Origin: Candidatus Thioglobus sp. MED-G25
GTDB taxonomy: Bacteria > Pseudomonadota > Gammaproteobacteria > Arenicellales > UBA868
Assembly: GCA_002456995.1 (NCBI GenBank)
Contig: NTKC01000006.1
Span: 29,940 to 93,939 of the forward strand
Length of the DNA stretch: 64,000 nucleotides
Direction of reading: 5' to 3'
Shown here in pieces: positions 49,965-58,515 of this stretch. Positions within the stretch are counted from its first letter, which is position 1; every line of letters begins with the position of its first letter. The translations under genes and the position numbers were made by a program. Under the pieces are notes generated by a model. That model worked only from the letters and a program-made list of their open reading frames with translations. It was not told the origin of the DNA and made no database searches.

Positions 49965-51335
49965 TTAGGTGCCCCAGGGCCTGATCTGGTTCTTAAGTTC
50001 GGCGTATCCTTCTAAGAATCCAGGCCTGTCGCCGGCATAAACACTGTCGAGCACGCTCAGACTTTCATCCAGCCAGTCATGAAGTGCAGAATTGCCAGGA
50101 TTTGCGTCTATGTAAGCATCCCGGATCAATACAAAGTGAATTCTTGGGTCGTAGGGTTCTTTCGTTCCACCCATCGATTCATCACCATCTAGCAGGCGGA
50201 GTAACATAGCATCCGCTGATCCGAGTGTCTGTTCGTGAATGGGGGGACCTTCCATCCTGTACATAGTAGACGTCATATCACGTCCGTTACCGGTGGTGTA
50301 GCCAAGCTCACCCCACAAGTCATCCATGTGAGCTTTGGACCCCAGCTTGTCGATCACAATTTGACCAAACCTGCGCAAAGGTTCAGACACATCGGCCAAC
50401 AGGTCCGTTAACCGATCACCATCGAGGTCGGTCGCCAGCACAATCACTTCACGGTTTTCGATCAGGTCCCAGAGCAGCAGTCCATAGTTTGTGTCAGCGA
50501 TATGCAATTCGATCTGACCGCCCCAAGACGCCATACCCGCCTTAAAGTCTTCTGGCAACAGCGCCACGATCCGATCAACCCGCTCACGATGTTCAACGTA
50601 GCCGTCAACTGCAAAATTCCGGCCTATTTTGAATTGCGTGTCCTGCAGCATCCAGGACAGCAATCCGGCGTTGATCCCGTCCTCCATTGCCTGGGTTGGT
50701 TTCATGGCAACCCGTCCAAGCGAGCCGGTTTCATGAACCATTCTTAGAAATCGGCGGTTGGCATATGCCATCTGGATGCCTGGTGTATTCATCTCCGAAT
50801 GGATGACACCAGTTTGAGCATCGACATCAAACACAGCTCGATCTTGGGAATACGGAAGACACGGCATGCAGCGTACAACTGTAATGCAACCGTAGGGTCT
50901 CACGTTACAGTAGACCCCCGCCTGCATCCGCAGCGGTGCATTACCTGACTTTCCCATCACCACAACTTTGCCCCCCCGGCCGTCGTTAACATAGGCATCG
51001 CCAGCTGTTGACCACTTAATAGAGGTACAGGGCATGTTTCCGAACCAGGCCAACGGCTCAAGATTATGGTCGTGACGGTACTGTGCCCACATCGGTACTG
51101 CATAGTATGGGAGGCCCAAAATATCCATGGCAGCAATGGTGCCAATCATTGCATAGGCATCCGTCAGGGCGTGTGCGACAGGATTGATCTTCCCATCGTG
51201 TAGTCCACCCTGCCAGATCAACGCATCAGGATAACCAGCTGGTCGAACGTCACTAGGCTGAAACAGTGACGACAACACCTCCAGAAGATCACCACCATCT
51301 GCCTCAGTTTGCGCAATCTTAAGTAAATCAATCAT
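49965..51335 (-). CDS. Hypothetical protein of unrecognised family (456 aa), co-directional with the Rieske oxygenase
   Basis: Long uninterrupted ORF, 13-nt gap to the Rieske ORF; CX6CX5CX2C cluster YCNVRPYGCITVVRCMPCLPY; no family recognised by eye. Confidence 0.8.
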   Translation of the reverse strand: MIDLLKIAQTEADGGDLLEVLSSLFQPSDVRPAGYPDALIWQGGLHDGKINPVAHALTDAYAMIGTIAAMDILGLPYYAVPMWAQYRHDHNLEPLAWFGNMPCTSIKWSTAGDAYVNDGRGGKVVVMGKSGNAPLRMQAGVYCNVRPYGCITVVRCMPCLPYSQDRAVFDVDAQTGVIHSEMNTPGIQMAYANRRFLRMVHETGSLGRVAMKPTQAMEDGINAGLLSWMLQDTQFKIGRNFAVDGYVEHRERVDRIVALLPEDFKAGMASWGGQIELHIADTNYGLLLWDLIENREVIVLATDLDGDRLTDLLADVSEPLRRFGQIVIDKLGSKAHMDDLWGELGYTTGNGRDMTSTMYRMEGPPIHEQTLGSADAMLLRLLDGDESMGGTKEPYDPRIHFVLIRDAYIDANPGNSALHDWLDESLSVLDSVYAGDRPGFLEGYAELKNQIRPWGT

Positions 51336-51464
51336 CTCATTCTAAACCTGTTGAAATTGAATTTGGGCCACGAGCACCTACCTATTTGCGCTACCTCGCG
51401 ACTTTCCTTGCAAATGTCTTGGCCGATCCCCTTCATTTATTATGAGCCGACACACCGGAAAACT

Positions 51465-51950
51465 TCAATCTCTCAATGCCGTATCGATCTTTTTGATGAG
51501 ACTGCTGGGTGACCGGCGCGGTTCATAACGTGCCAGTACATCGCCTTGGCGCCCGACCAGAAACTTTGTGAAATTCCACATAATTCGTCGCGTACCGAGA
51601 AAGCCACGGCGGGACTGTTTAAGCTGGTGAAAAAGAGGGTGCTCTCCCTGTCCGTTGACACGAATCTTGGCACACATCTGAAAGCTCACATCGTAGTGAC
51701 GCTGGCAGAATTCTAGAATCTCCGCACCAGTGCCGGGCTCTTGCCGGCGAAATTGATTACACGGGAAACCGAGGATTTCCAAGCCCTTCTCCCTGTATGA
51801 CCTGTAGAGCTGTTCCAATTCTGCGTACTGCGGGGTATACCCGCAGCGGCTAGCCGTATTGCAGATCAACAGCACCTTGCCCCGAAACTCGGACAGATCG
51901 ATAACGCGACCGGATATCAACTCGATGGTTGTGTTGTAATCGATCTTCAT
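51465..51950 (-). CDS. Glutathione peroxidase family protein (Cys type)
   Basis: LLICNTASRCGYTPQYAELEQLY, LGFPCNQFRRQEPGT, WNFTKFLVGRQG. Confidence 0.93.
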   Translation of the reverse strand: MKIDYNTTIELISGRVIDLSEFRGKVLLICNTASRCGYTPQYAELEQLYRSYREKGLEILGFPCNQFRRQEPGTGAEILEFCQRHYDVSFQMCAKIRVNGQGEHPLFHQLKQSRRGFLGTRRIMWNFTKFLVGRQGDVLARYEPRRSPSSLIKKIDTALRD

Positions 51951-52188
51951 CTGTCGATTACAACACCCTTGTCACAAAATATGTCTTCAGAACAAATCTC
52001 ATTTTCTTCGGCGGTTCGAACCATCCTGTCGACCTCAAAGATTCACTATTCAAAAAGACGCACATACTACCACCTGGGCATTAGCCTGGAACGAACCAGT
52101 TGTCCTTACGGCAGCTTGATGGACATCACTTCCGCCGTGTGTGGTAACGTTTCAGTCACCTAACGATCTTGATCTCAGAGAATATTCC

Positions 52189-53082
52189 ATGGCCTATATC
52201 AATCCACACTATCTTGTAGATACCGATTGGCTGGCTTCACACCTTGCTGAACCCAACCTGCGTATTTACGATTGTACAACTCACCTGATTCACCAGAATG
52301 ACCCAGCACTGCCCGGCCCCTACCGGGTACAGTCGGGTCTTGAAGATTACCTACAGGAACACATCCCTGGCGCAGCCTTTATAGATCTCCAGGAAGACCT
52401 GTCCGATACAGATAGCAACCTGCGCTTTACCTGCCCCAACAGCAGTCAGCTGTTGTCAGCATTTTCTGCTCTTGGTGTCGGGGATAAATCTCAGGTGGTT
52501 CTTTACAGCCAAACGTCACCCCAATGGGCAACCAGGATATGGTGGCTGTTGCGAATTGTAGGGTTCGACAATGCGCGTGTACTAGACGGTGGGCTAACAA
52601 AATGGAAACTAGAGCAACGGTCTGTCAGTGACCAGCAAACAGCCTATACGCCGACTCAGCTGACAACCACTCCTCGGGCAGGTCTGATGGCTTCCAAGGA
52701 AGAAGTGCTCGCCGCTATTAATAACTCAAAGGTCTGCACAATAAACGCTTTGCGACGCGCACAACATGGCGGACAGGACGATGGGGAATTTGGTAACTAT
52801 GGACGCCCTGGACACATCAGTGGATCGGTTAACGTACCCACCGTAGAACTGGTTGACAGCAAAACCACTACGTTTCTGCCTGCTGAACATATCGCTTCGT
52901 TGTTCACTGAAATTAGTGTGGATAAGGCAGATCGCATATTGACCTACTGTGGAGGAGGGATCGCTGCTAGTGCAACAGCGATGCTTTTAGTCATGCTGGG
53001 GTTCGATAACGTCTCCTTATACGATGCCTCCCTTAGTGAGTGGGCTCCCGACAAAACACTCCCAATGGATGTACTGAACTGA
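52189..53082 (+). CDS. Sulfurtransferase, tandem rhodanese (SseA/TST-like)
   Basis: IPGAAFIDLQEDLSDT, VVLYSQTSPQWATRIWWLLRIVGFDNARVLDGGLTKW, active-site ILTYCGGGIAAS; start at MAYINPHYLVDTDWLASHL. Confidence 0.9.
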   Translation: MAYINPHYLVDTDWLASHLAEPNLRIYDCTTHLIHQNDPALPGPYRVQSGLEDYLQEHIPGAAFIDLQEDLSDTDSNLRFTCPNSSQLLSAFSALGVGDKSQVVLYSQTSPQWATRIWWLLRIVGFDNARVLDGGLTKWKLEQRSVSDQQTAYTPTQLTTTPRAGLMASKEEVLAAINNSKVCTINALRRAQHGGQDDGEFGNYGRPGHISGSVNVPTVELVDSKTTTFLPAEHIASLFTEISVDKADRILTYCGGGIAASATAMLLVMLGFDNVSLYDASLSEWAPDKTLPMDVLN

Positions 53083-53112
53083 GCGCGACACAATCAAACA
53101 GCTGAAGGTTTC

Positions 53113-54765
53113 TTGTCAAAGAATATAGAGACTGCCGTACTCATCGTTGGTGCTGGTCCTGTCGGCCTGACCCTGGCACTGGATCTGGCCTGGCGTGGTA
53201 TCGAGGTAGCCGTGGTGGAAATCAGGGGGCACGGGGTACCCCCGCCCGCAAAATGCAATCACGTGTCCGCACGCACGATGGAGGTATACCGGCGTCTGGG
53301 GATATCCCAGAAAATCAGAGACGCTGGATTACCGGCTGACTATCCCAACGATGTGGCATTTCGCACAACCTTTACAGGCATCGAATTCGCGCGAATTCCC
53401 ATACCCTGCAGACGTGATCGCTACACCACAACCGAGGGACCTGACACGGGGTGGCCAACACCGGAGCCACCCCACCGTATCAACCAGATCTATCTCGAAC
53501 CTATCCTGTTTGAACAAGCTGCTGCCACAGCCGAGATATCGATTCACTGCCGCTCCCGGTTCATAACCCTCGAACAAAGCGATCATGGCGCAGTTGCAGT
53601 CATAGAGGACTTGGAGACTGGCAACACCCACCATTTTTGTTGCGAATACCTGATTGGCTGCGACGGTGGCTCATCTACCGTACGCAAAAGCATCGGCAGC
53701 CAGTTTCACGGTGACTCTGTTTTACAGCGTTGCCAGTCCAGCTTCATTCGTGCCGCTGAGCTGATCCACTTGCAGAATGAGAAACCGGCCTGGAGCACCA
53801 TATCTCTGAACTCTCGACGTTCCGGCAACGTCTATGCGATTGATGGTCAGTCACTGTGGATAGTCCACAATTACTTACGCGAAGATGAAACCGACTTTGA
53901 ATCGGTTGATCGCGACATCTCCATCAGAACCATTCTTGGTGTAGATGATGAGTTCAAATACGACATCCTGGCACGAGAAGATTGGTTCGGAAGACGCCTC
54001 GTGGCTGATCGTTTTCGTAAAAATCGGGTTTTCCTATGTGGCGATGCAGCGCACATCTGGGTGCCCTATGCTGGCTACGGCATGAATGCAGGCGTTGCCG
54101 ATGCCGCAAATCTGTCCTGGTTGCTCAGCGCCACACTGAACCAATGGGCACCTGAATCCATTCTGGACGCTTACGAACGAGAGCGCCTACCGATTACCGA
54201 ACAGGTGTCCCACTTCGTAATGAATCATGCTCACGCCATGGCAAAGCAGAGACGCTCCATACCTGGAAACATTGAGGCAGTAGGGCAAGACGGAGATCGA
54301 GTACGGGAGCTAACGGGTCGCGACGCGTATAAACTGAACGTTCAGCAGTACTGTGCCGCAGGACTTAACTTTGGCTATTTTTACGACGACTCACCCATTA
54401 TCGCTCACGAACCAGAACCACCCCCCGCTTACACGATGTCTACCTTTACAGCATCAACACTGCCCGGCTGCCGCCTTCCACATCTGTATCTAGAATCAGG
54501 ACGCTCGTTATACGACCTTCTGGGCCCAGAATTCACATTATTGAGGCTCGACCCTGGTCTAGATGTCACGGCACTTACTGCAGCGGCCACGCACAGGTGC
54601 TGTCCACTTCACATTCTTGATGTCACCGTCCCGCCGGACAACAGTGAATACACGCACCCCCTGATCCTGGTTCGACCCGATCAGCACGTTGCCTGGCGCG
54701 GACACAATTGTCCGATTGACGGACTCTTCCTAATCGACCAGATCCGAGGGTGTCCACCGACATAA
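53113..54765 (+). CDS. FAD-dependent aromatic monooxygenase (MhpA/PheA-like), TTG start
   Basis: VLIVGAGPVGLTLALDLAWRGIEVAVVE, LIGCDGGSSTVRKSIG, VFLCGDAAHIWVPYAGYGMNAGVADAANLSW. Confidence 0.88.
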   Translation: MSKNIETAVLIVGAGPVGLTLALDLAWRGIEVAVVEIRGHGVPPPAKCNHVSARTMEVYRRLGISQKIRDAGLPADYPNDVAFRTTFTGIEFARIPIPCRRDRYTTTEGPDTGWPTPEPPHRINQIYLEPILFEQAAATAEISIHCRSRFITLEQSDHGAVAVIEDLETGNTHHFCCEYLIGCDGGSSTVRKSIGSQFHGDSVLQRCQSSFIRAAELIHLQNEKPAWSTISLNSRRSGNVYAIDGQSLWIVHNYLREDETDFESVDRDISIRTILGVDDEFKYDILAREDWFGRRLVADRFRKNRVFLCGDAAHIWVPYAGYGMNAGVADAANLSWLLSATLNQWAPESILDAYERERLPITEQVSHFVMNHAHAMAKQRRSIPGNIEAVGQDGDRVRELTGRDAYKLNVQQYCAAGLNFGYFYDDSPIIAHEPEPPPAYTMSTFTASTLPGCRLPHLYLESGRSLYDLLGPEFTLLRLDPGLDVTALTAAATHRCCPLHILDVTVPPDNSEYTHPLILVRPDQHVAWRGHNCPIDGLFLIDQIRGCPPT

Positions 54766-54788
54766 ATGTCCCCAGGGCACCTATTGAA

Positions 54789-55781
54789 TCAAGTCGGTGC
54801 GATTAAAGATTGGGGATCAACCTCGTCATCAGGTGTTCCATCCTTCAGATAGCGACGGAGATTGTCCAGGAACTGTTCCGTCCCCCGATCCGATGTGCCA
54901 CTGCCGCGATTCGACATATGCGCTGTGATGATCACTTTGGGGTGTGTCCAGTAAGGATGTTCTACAGGCAATGGTTCTACTGAAAATGCATCTAACACCG
55001 CGAATTGCGGTCGATCTTGCTCGAGACCGGTTATTAACGCCGAATCGTCGATCAAACCACCACGCGCAACATTAATCAATAGTGATCCTTTTTTCATTGC
55101 GGCGATAAAGGTTGTATCAACAAGTCCGGTTGTATCCGCATTCTCAGGACACGCCAACACCACCACATCGCTTTTTGCCAAAGCGGTAGACAACTCCCCA
55201 CGGCCGATGACCTCGTCTGCTGCTGGATCTGTGGCACCCGAACGGCGTAGCGTTGTGATATGAGCGTTAAAAGCTCGCGCCCGTTGTGCGACACGACGCC
55301 CGATATGCCCGAAACCAATAATTAGCCAACAGCTACCGAACAGTTCCCTAAACCTTCTACTTTTCCATTCGACCTCACGCTGAGCCGACAGTCGAAACTC
55401 GATATCCTGAAAATAGTGAAGTGCATGCGCCAGGGTGTATTCTGCAATTGCGATGGACTGCGCATAACTTTTGCTCAGTCGCACACCGCGCTCCGCGAGC
55501 GCGGTGTATAGAGGATTGTCAAGCCCGGCATGCCCAGTTTGGACCCAACGCAGCGTATCAAACTGCAGTAGCGTCTCAACATAGTGTTTCATTTCGCCGT
55601 GGGCCAAAATATCAAAGCTGATCCATCCTACTTCAGGTTTGATGGCGTCGGGTTTAACAGTTCGACCACCCAGTGAACATCTGCCGTCAGCATGCCAGCA
55701 AATAACCCGCACACGATCATCATGCGCTAAAGCATCGGTAAGCCGCGGCAACGATTCCTCAAAAACAAGCAGGTCTACCAT
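54789..55781 (-). CDS. D-2-hydroxyacid dehydrogenase family, NAD(P)-binding
   Basis: WLIIGFGHIGRRVAQRARAF, LLINVARGGLIDDSALI, DAFSVEPLPVEHPYWTHPKVIITAHMS. Confidence 0.88.
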   Translation of the reverse strand: MVDLLVFEESLPRLTDALAHDDRVRVICWHADGRCSLGGRTVKPDAIKPEVGWISFDILAHGEMKHYVETLLQFDTLRWVQTGHAGLDNPLYTALAERGVRLSKSYAQSIAIAEYTLAHALHYFQDIEFRLSAQREVEWKSRRFRELFGSCWLIIGFGHIGRRVAQRARAFNAHITTLRRSGATDPAADEVIGRGELSTALAKSDVVVLACPENADTTGLVDTTFIAAMKKGSLLINVARGGLIDDSALITGLEQDRPQFAVLDAFSVEPLPVEHPYWTHPKVIITAHMSNRGSGTSDRGTEQFLDNLRRYLKDGTPDDEVDPQSLIAPT

Positions 55782-55853
55782 ATTTAACTGATCACCCCAT
55801 TAAATGTTTCGAACCAGGTCAACTGGTTGTCAGCTGTGAAGCGTAAGCTTTTC

Positions 55854-57071
55854 TCAATTTGAAACAGCTTGTTTCCGGATCATCCTGCCAGTGCTGGGTA
55901 ACCAGAATGCACACAAAACTGCGACCAAAGCTGCAGCAGAAAAGAGCAGGTAGAGCACACCAAAAGTTCCGGTCCGATCAAACAGATCGCCTGCCACATA
56001 AACCGTTAAACCACCGATGCCCAGGGCGAGGACAAATCGGGCACCATATGCCACCGAACGCCATCTGAATGGCGTGTACTGTGCTACCAACATATTCTCT
56101 GCCGCTGCGAAAGTCACGAGAAAAGACATCGCTAACAACATCGCCAATATCAGGCGGTAGCCAGACGCGTTCGCAACCAGAATCAATGCCGGTACCAGCA
56201 ACATCCAGAAGATGAGGTAGATGGTCCGTGGAGAATAGCGATCTGCAAGCCAGCCACCGATAAAGCTACATACTGATGATAATGCGATGACGGTACCGGT
56301 GAGCATCCCGATTCCTGTATATGAATCCACTAAAGTGACTGTTAAACCCAGTTCGAACACCTTCGGCGCTGTGTTCATCATTCCAGCGTATACAAAACCG
56401 TTACAAGCCATGGTCACGAGCAACACCAGGAATACACGACGATAGTCGCCATGCGCAGGCACTGGTACCGGCGCACGATCAGCACTACGGTCCGATACCC
56501 AGCCTCGAGCCCAGGCAACCCATAGCAAGACCCCCGTCAGAATTGCTATTGCCCCAGGCAACACAAAGGCCGCTCTCCAGGAGACATAATCAATCATTAG
56601 CCCAACGAACACCGGTGCCACAGCACTGCCGAGGTGACCAAACGCACCGTTAACACCCAGGGTCAAGCCCTGCCGACGTGCGCACGCGACCAGCCAGGCA
56701 ATCCCAACCGGATGGTAGATCGACGCAAAAAGCCCTATCAGGGATAGCCCAATAAACAGACCAGTCGTATTCGTCGACAGGCCAGTAAATACTGTGGAAA
56801 CACCGATCCCGATAAAGAAAATTACAAGCATTCCCACCTGACTCCACCGATCACCAAACCAGCCTGCGGGCAGCGAGCCCACACCAAATAGGATAAGGCC
56901 CACGCTAGAAAGACCCAACATCTCACCATACGACAGATCAAACACACCGGGCAAATAAAGCACGGCAGTGGCATAAAGAATAGTCAGCATATGTGTAAAC
57001 ACATGGCCTACATTCGAGAAAGCCATAGATATCAATAGACTGGGATCATCTCGACTAGCGTCTATATTCAT
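55854..57071 (-). CDS. MFS transporter
   Basis: 405 aa, 12 hydrophobic segments; LPAGWFGDRWSQ, FIGGWLADRYSPR loops. Confidence 0.87.
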   Translation of the reverse strand: MNIDASRDDPSLLISMAFSNVGHVFTHMLTILYATAVLYLPGVFDLSYGEMLGLSSVGLILFGVGSLPAGWFGDRWSQVGMLVIFFIGIGVSTVFTGLSTNTTGLFIGLSLIGLFASIYHPVGIAWLVACARRQGLTLGVNGAFGHLGSAVAPVFVGLMIDYVSWRAAFVLPGAIAILTGVLLWVAWARGWVSDRSADRAPVPVPAHGDYRRVFLVLLVTMACNGFVYAGMMNTAPKVFELGLTVTLVDSYTGIGMLTGTVIALSSVCSFIGGWLADRYSPRTIYLIFWMLLVPALILVANASGYRLILAMLLAMSFLVTFAAAENMLVAQYTPFRWRSVAYGARFVLALGIGGLTVYVAGDLFDRTGTFGVLYLLFSAAALVAVLCAFWLPSTGRMIRKQAVSN

Positions 57072-57093
57072 AGATGCCCGGGATTACGACTTT

Positions 57094-58245
57094 TCATGCT
57101 GCGGGGAGATGGTCCACAGCCTCGAACAGGCGCTGCACGTCATCTGCCTCGTTGTAGAGATAGGGACTCACCCGCATCGCATCCCCACGTTTACTGACAT
57201 AAACACCCATTGAGGCGAGTCTTTCCTGAAGATCTTCTGGCCATCCCTGCTGTCGACGTATACCGATGATATGCGCGACTCGGCGATGCTTAGGTGGCAT
57301 CAACATACCTCGATCCAGCGCAGCGACTTCTACAAGATCTGTCAGTATCTCGACTGACCGGCTAATTCGTTCTAGTCGCCAGTCAATTAATTGCTCCAGC
57401 GCACTAATAGCCATGGCGGGCAGTATCGGATTATTGCGTTCACCCATATCAAACCGACGCGCACCAGAAGCTCCATCCATATCATCTCCCCGCATCATAC
57501 CCAGTGGGGGGGTATCACTAAGCGTCCAAGTGTAATGCTCGATTGGCTGCGCTGAATGATGCCGGGGTGCCGCGTATAAGAAACTAAACGCATACGGGCA
57601 CAACAGCCACTTATACCCGGATGCAATCATGAAATCAGGATCAATCTCGTTTACATCCAGTTCCATTGCGCCTGCCGACTGCGTAGCATCGACAACCAGG
57701 GCAGCACCAACCTCACGACAACGTCGACCCAGTGCAACCAGATCGATCGAACTGCCGTCAGTCCACCGACAAGGTGCAGTTGCAACGATCGCGGTGTTGT
57801 AATCGATGTGCGCAAGGATCGCGCTGGTCCAGTCCCAGTCATCCGGCGTCGGAACGATAGTCAGTTTGGCGCCAACTTCCAGTGTTTTAAGATACCAGGC
57901 GTGGAAATTAGAAGGGAATTGGTCTTCGATGACGACTATATTCTGACCAGGGAGAACCGGCAATGACTCAGCCGCCAGTTTTATCCCGTAGCTCGTTGAG
58001 TGAACTAATGCTATGTTGTCAGCCTCGCTCCCGATTAGCAGGCCATAGGCCGACCGGCACCGTTCAATCTCGTCTGCAGTTCGATCCCTATTCAGGACAT
58101 CCCATGGCTGGGCCTTTCTCATCACACTTTCTTGACCCGCACGACAAGAAATTCGCAATAGAGGTCCCTGAGAGGCACAGTTGAGATAAACAATATCCTC
58201 TGGGATGTGGAACATCGCCCTTTGATTGGACAATTGGCCTGTCAT
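57094..58245 (-). CDS. Class V aminotransferase-fold PLP enzyme
   Basis: VVDATQSAGAMELDVNEIDPDFMIASGYKWLLCPYAFSFLY (PLP lysine SGYKW). Confidence 0.88.
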   Translation of the reverse strand: MTGQLSNQRAMFHIPEDIVYLNCASQGPLLRISCRAGQESVMRKAQPWDVLNRDRTADEIERCRSAYGLLIGSEADNIALVHSTSYGIKLAAESLPVLPGQNIVVIEDQFPSNFHAWYLKTLEVGAKLTIVPTPDDWDWTSAILAHIDYNTAIVATAPCRWTDGSSIDLVALGRRCREVGAALVVDATQSAGAMELDVNEIDPDFMIASGYKWLLCPYAFSFLYAAPRHHSAQPIEHYTWTLSDTPPLGMMRGDDMDGASGARRFDMGERNNPILPAMAISALEQLIDWRLERISRSVEILTDLVEVAALDRGMLMPPKHRRVAHIIGIRRQQGWPEDLQERLASMGVYVSKRGDAMRVSPYLYNEADDVQRLFEAVDHLPAA

Positions 58246-58272
58246 GTACTCTCTCCGTAATCCCTGGCTCGT

Positions 58273-58302
58273 CGTACGCTTACCGATGTCTAGAAGCGTA
58301 CG
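58273..58302. promoter_or_regulatory. Inverted repeat in divergent intergenic region (possible operator)
   Basis: CGTACGCTT-12 nt-AAGCGTACG, perfect 9-bp arms, between the class V aminotransferase gene (-) and OYE/TMADH-like gene (+). Confidence 0.5.
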
Positions 58303-58515
58303 TTATAAGATCCCACTGTATACCTACTTTTCAAGCGCGTGTGGATCGACTTAATCTAACCTTAAGCCTGCATTGCAGAACTGATTGTATTCGCTATCCG
58401 CATGGCATAATGCACAATGAGATCTGACTCGTGACGAACTGGTTGAGTCTGATTCGGATCAGTCAGCGAAACTGGCCTGGACTCTATATCCCATGTACTT
58501 ATTCTTGAGCGCGTA

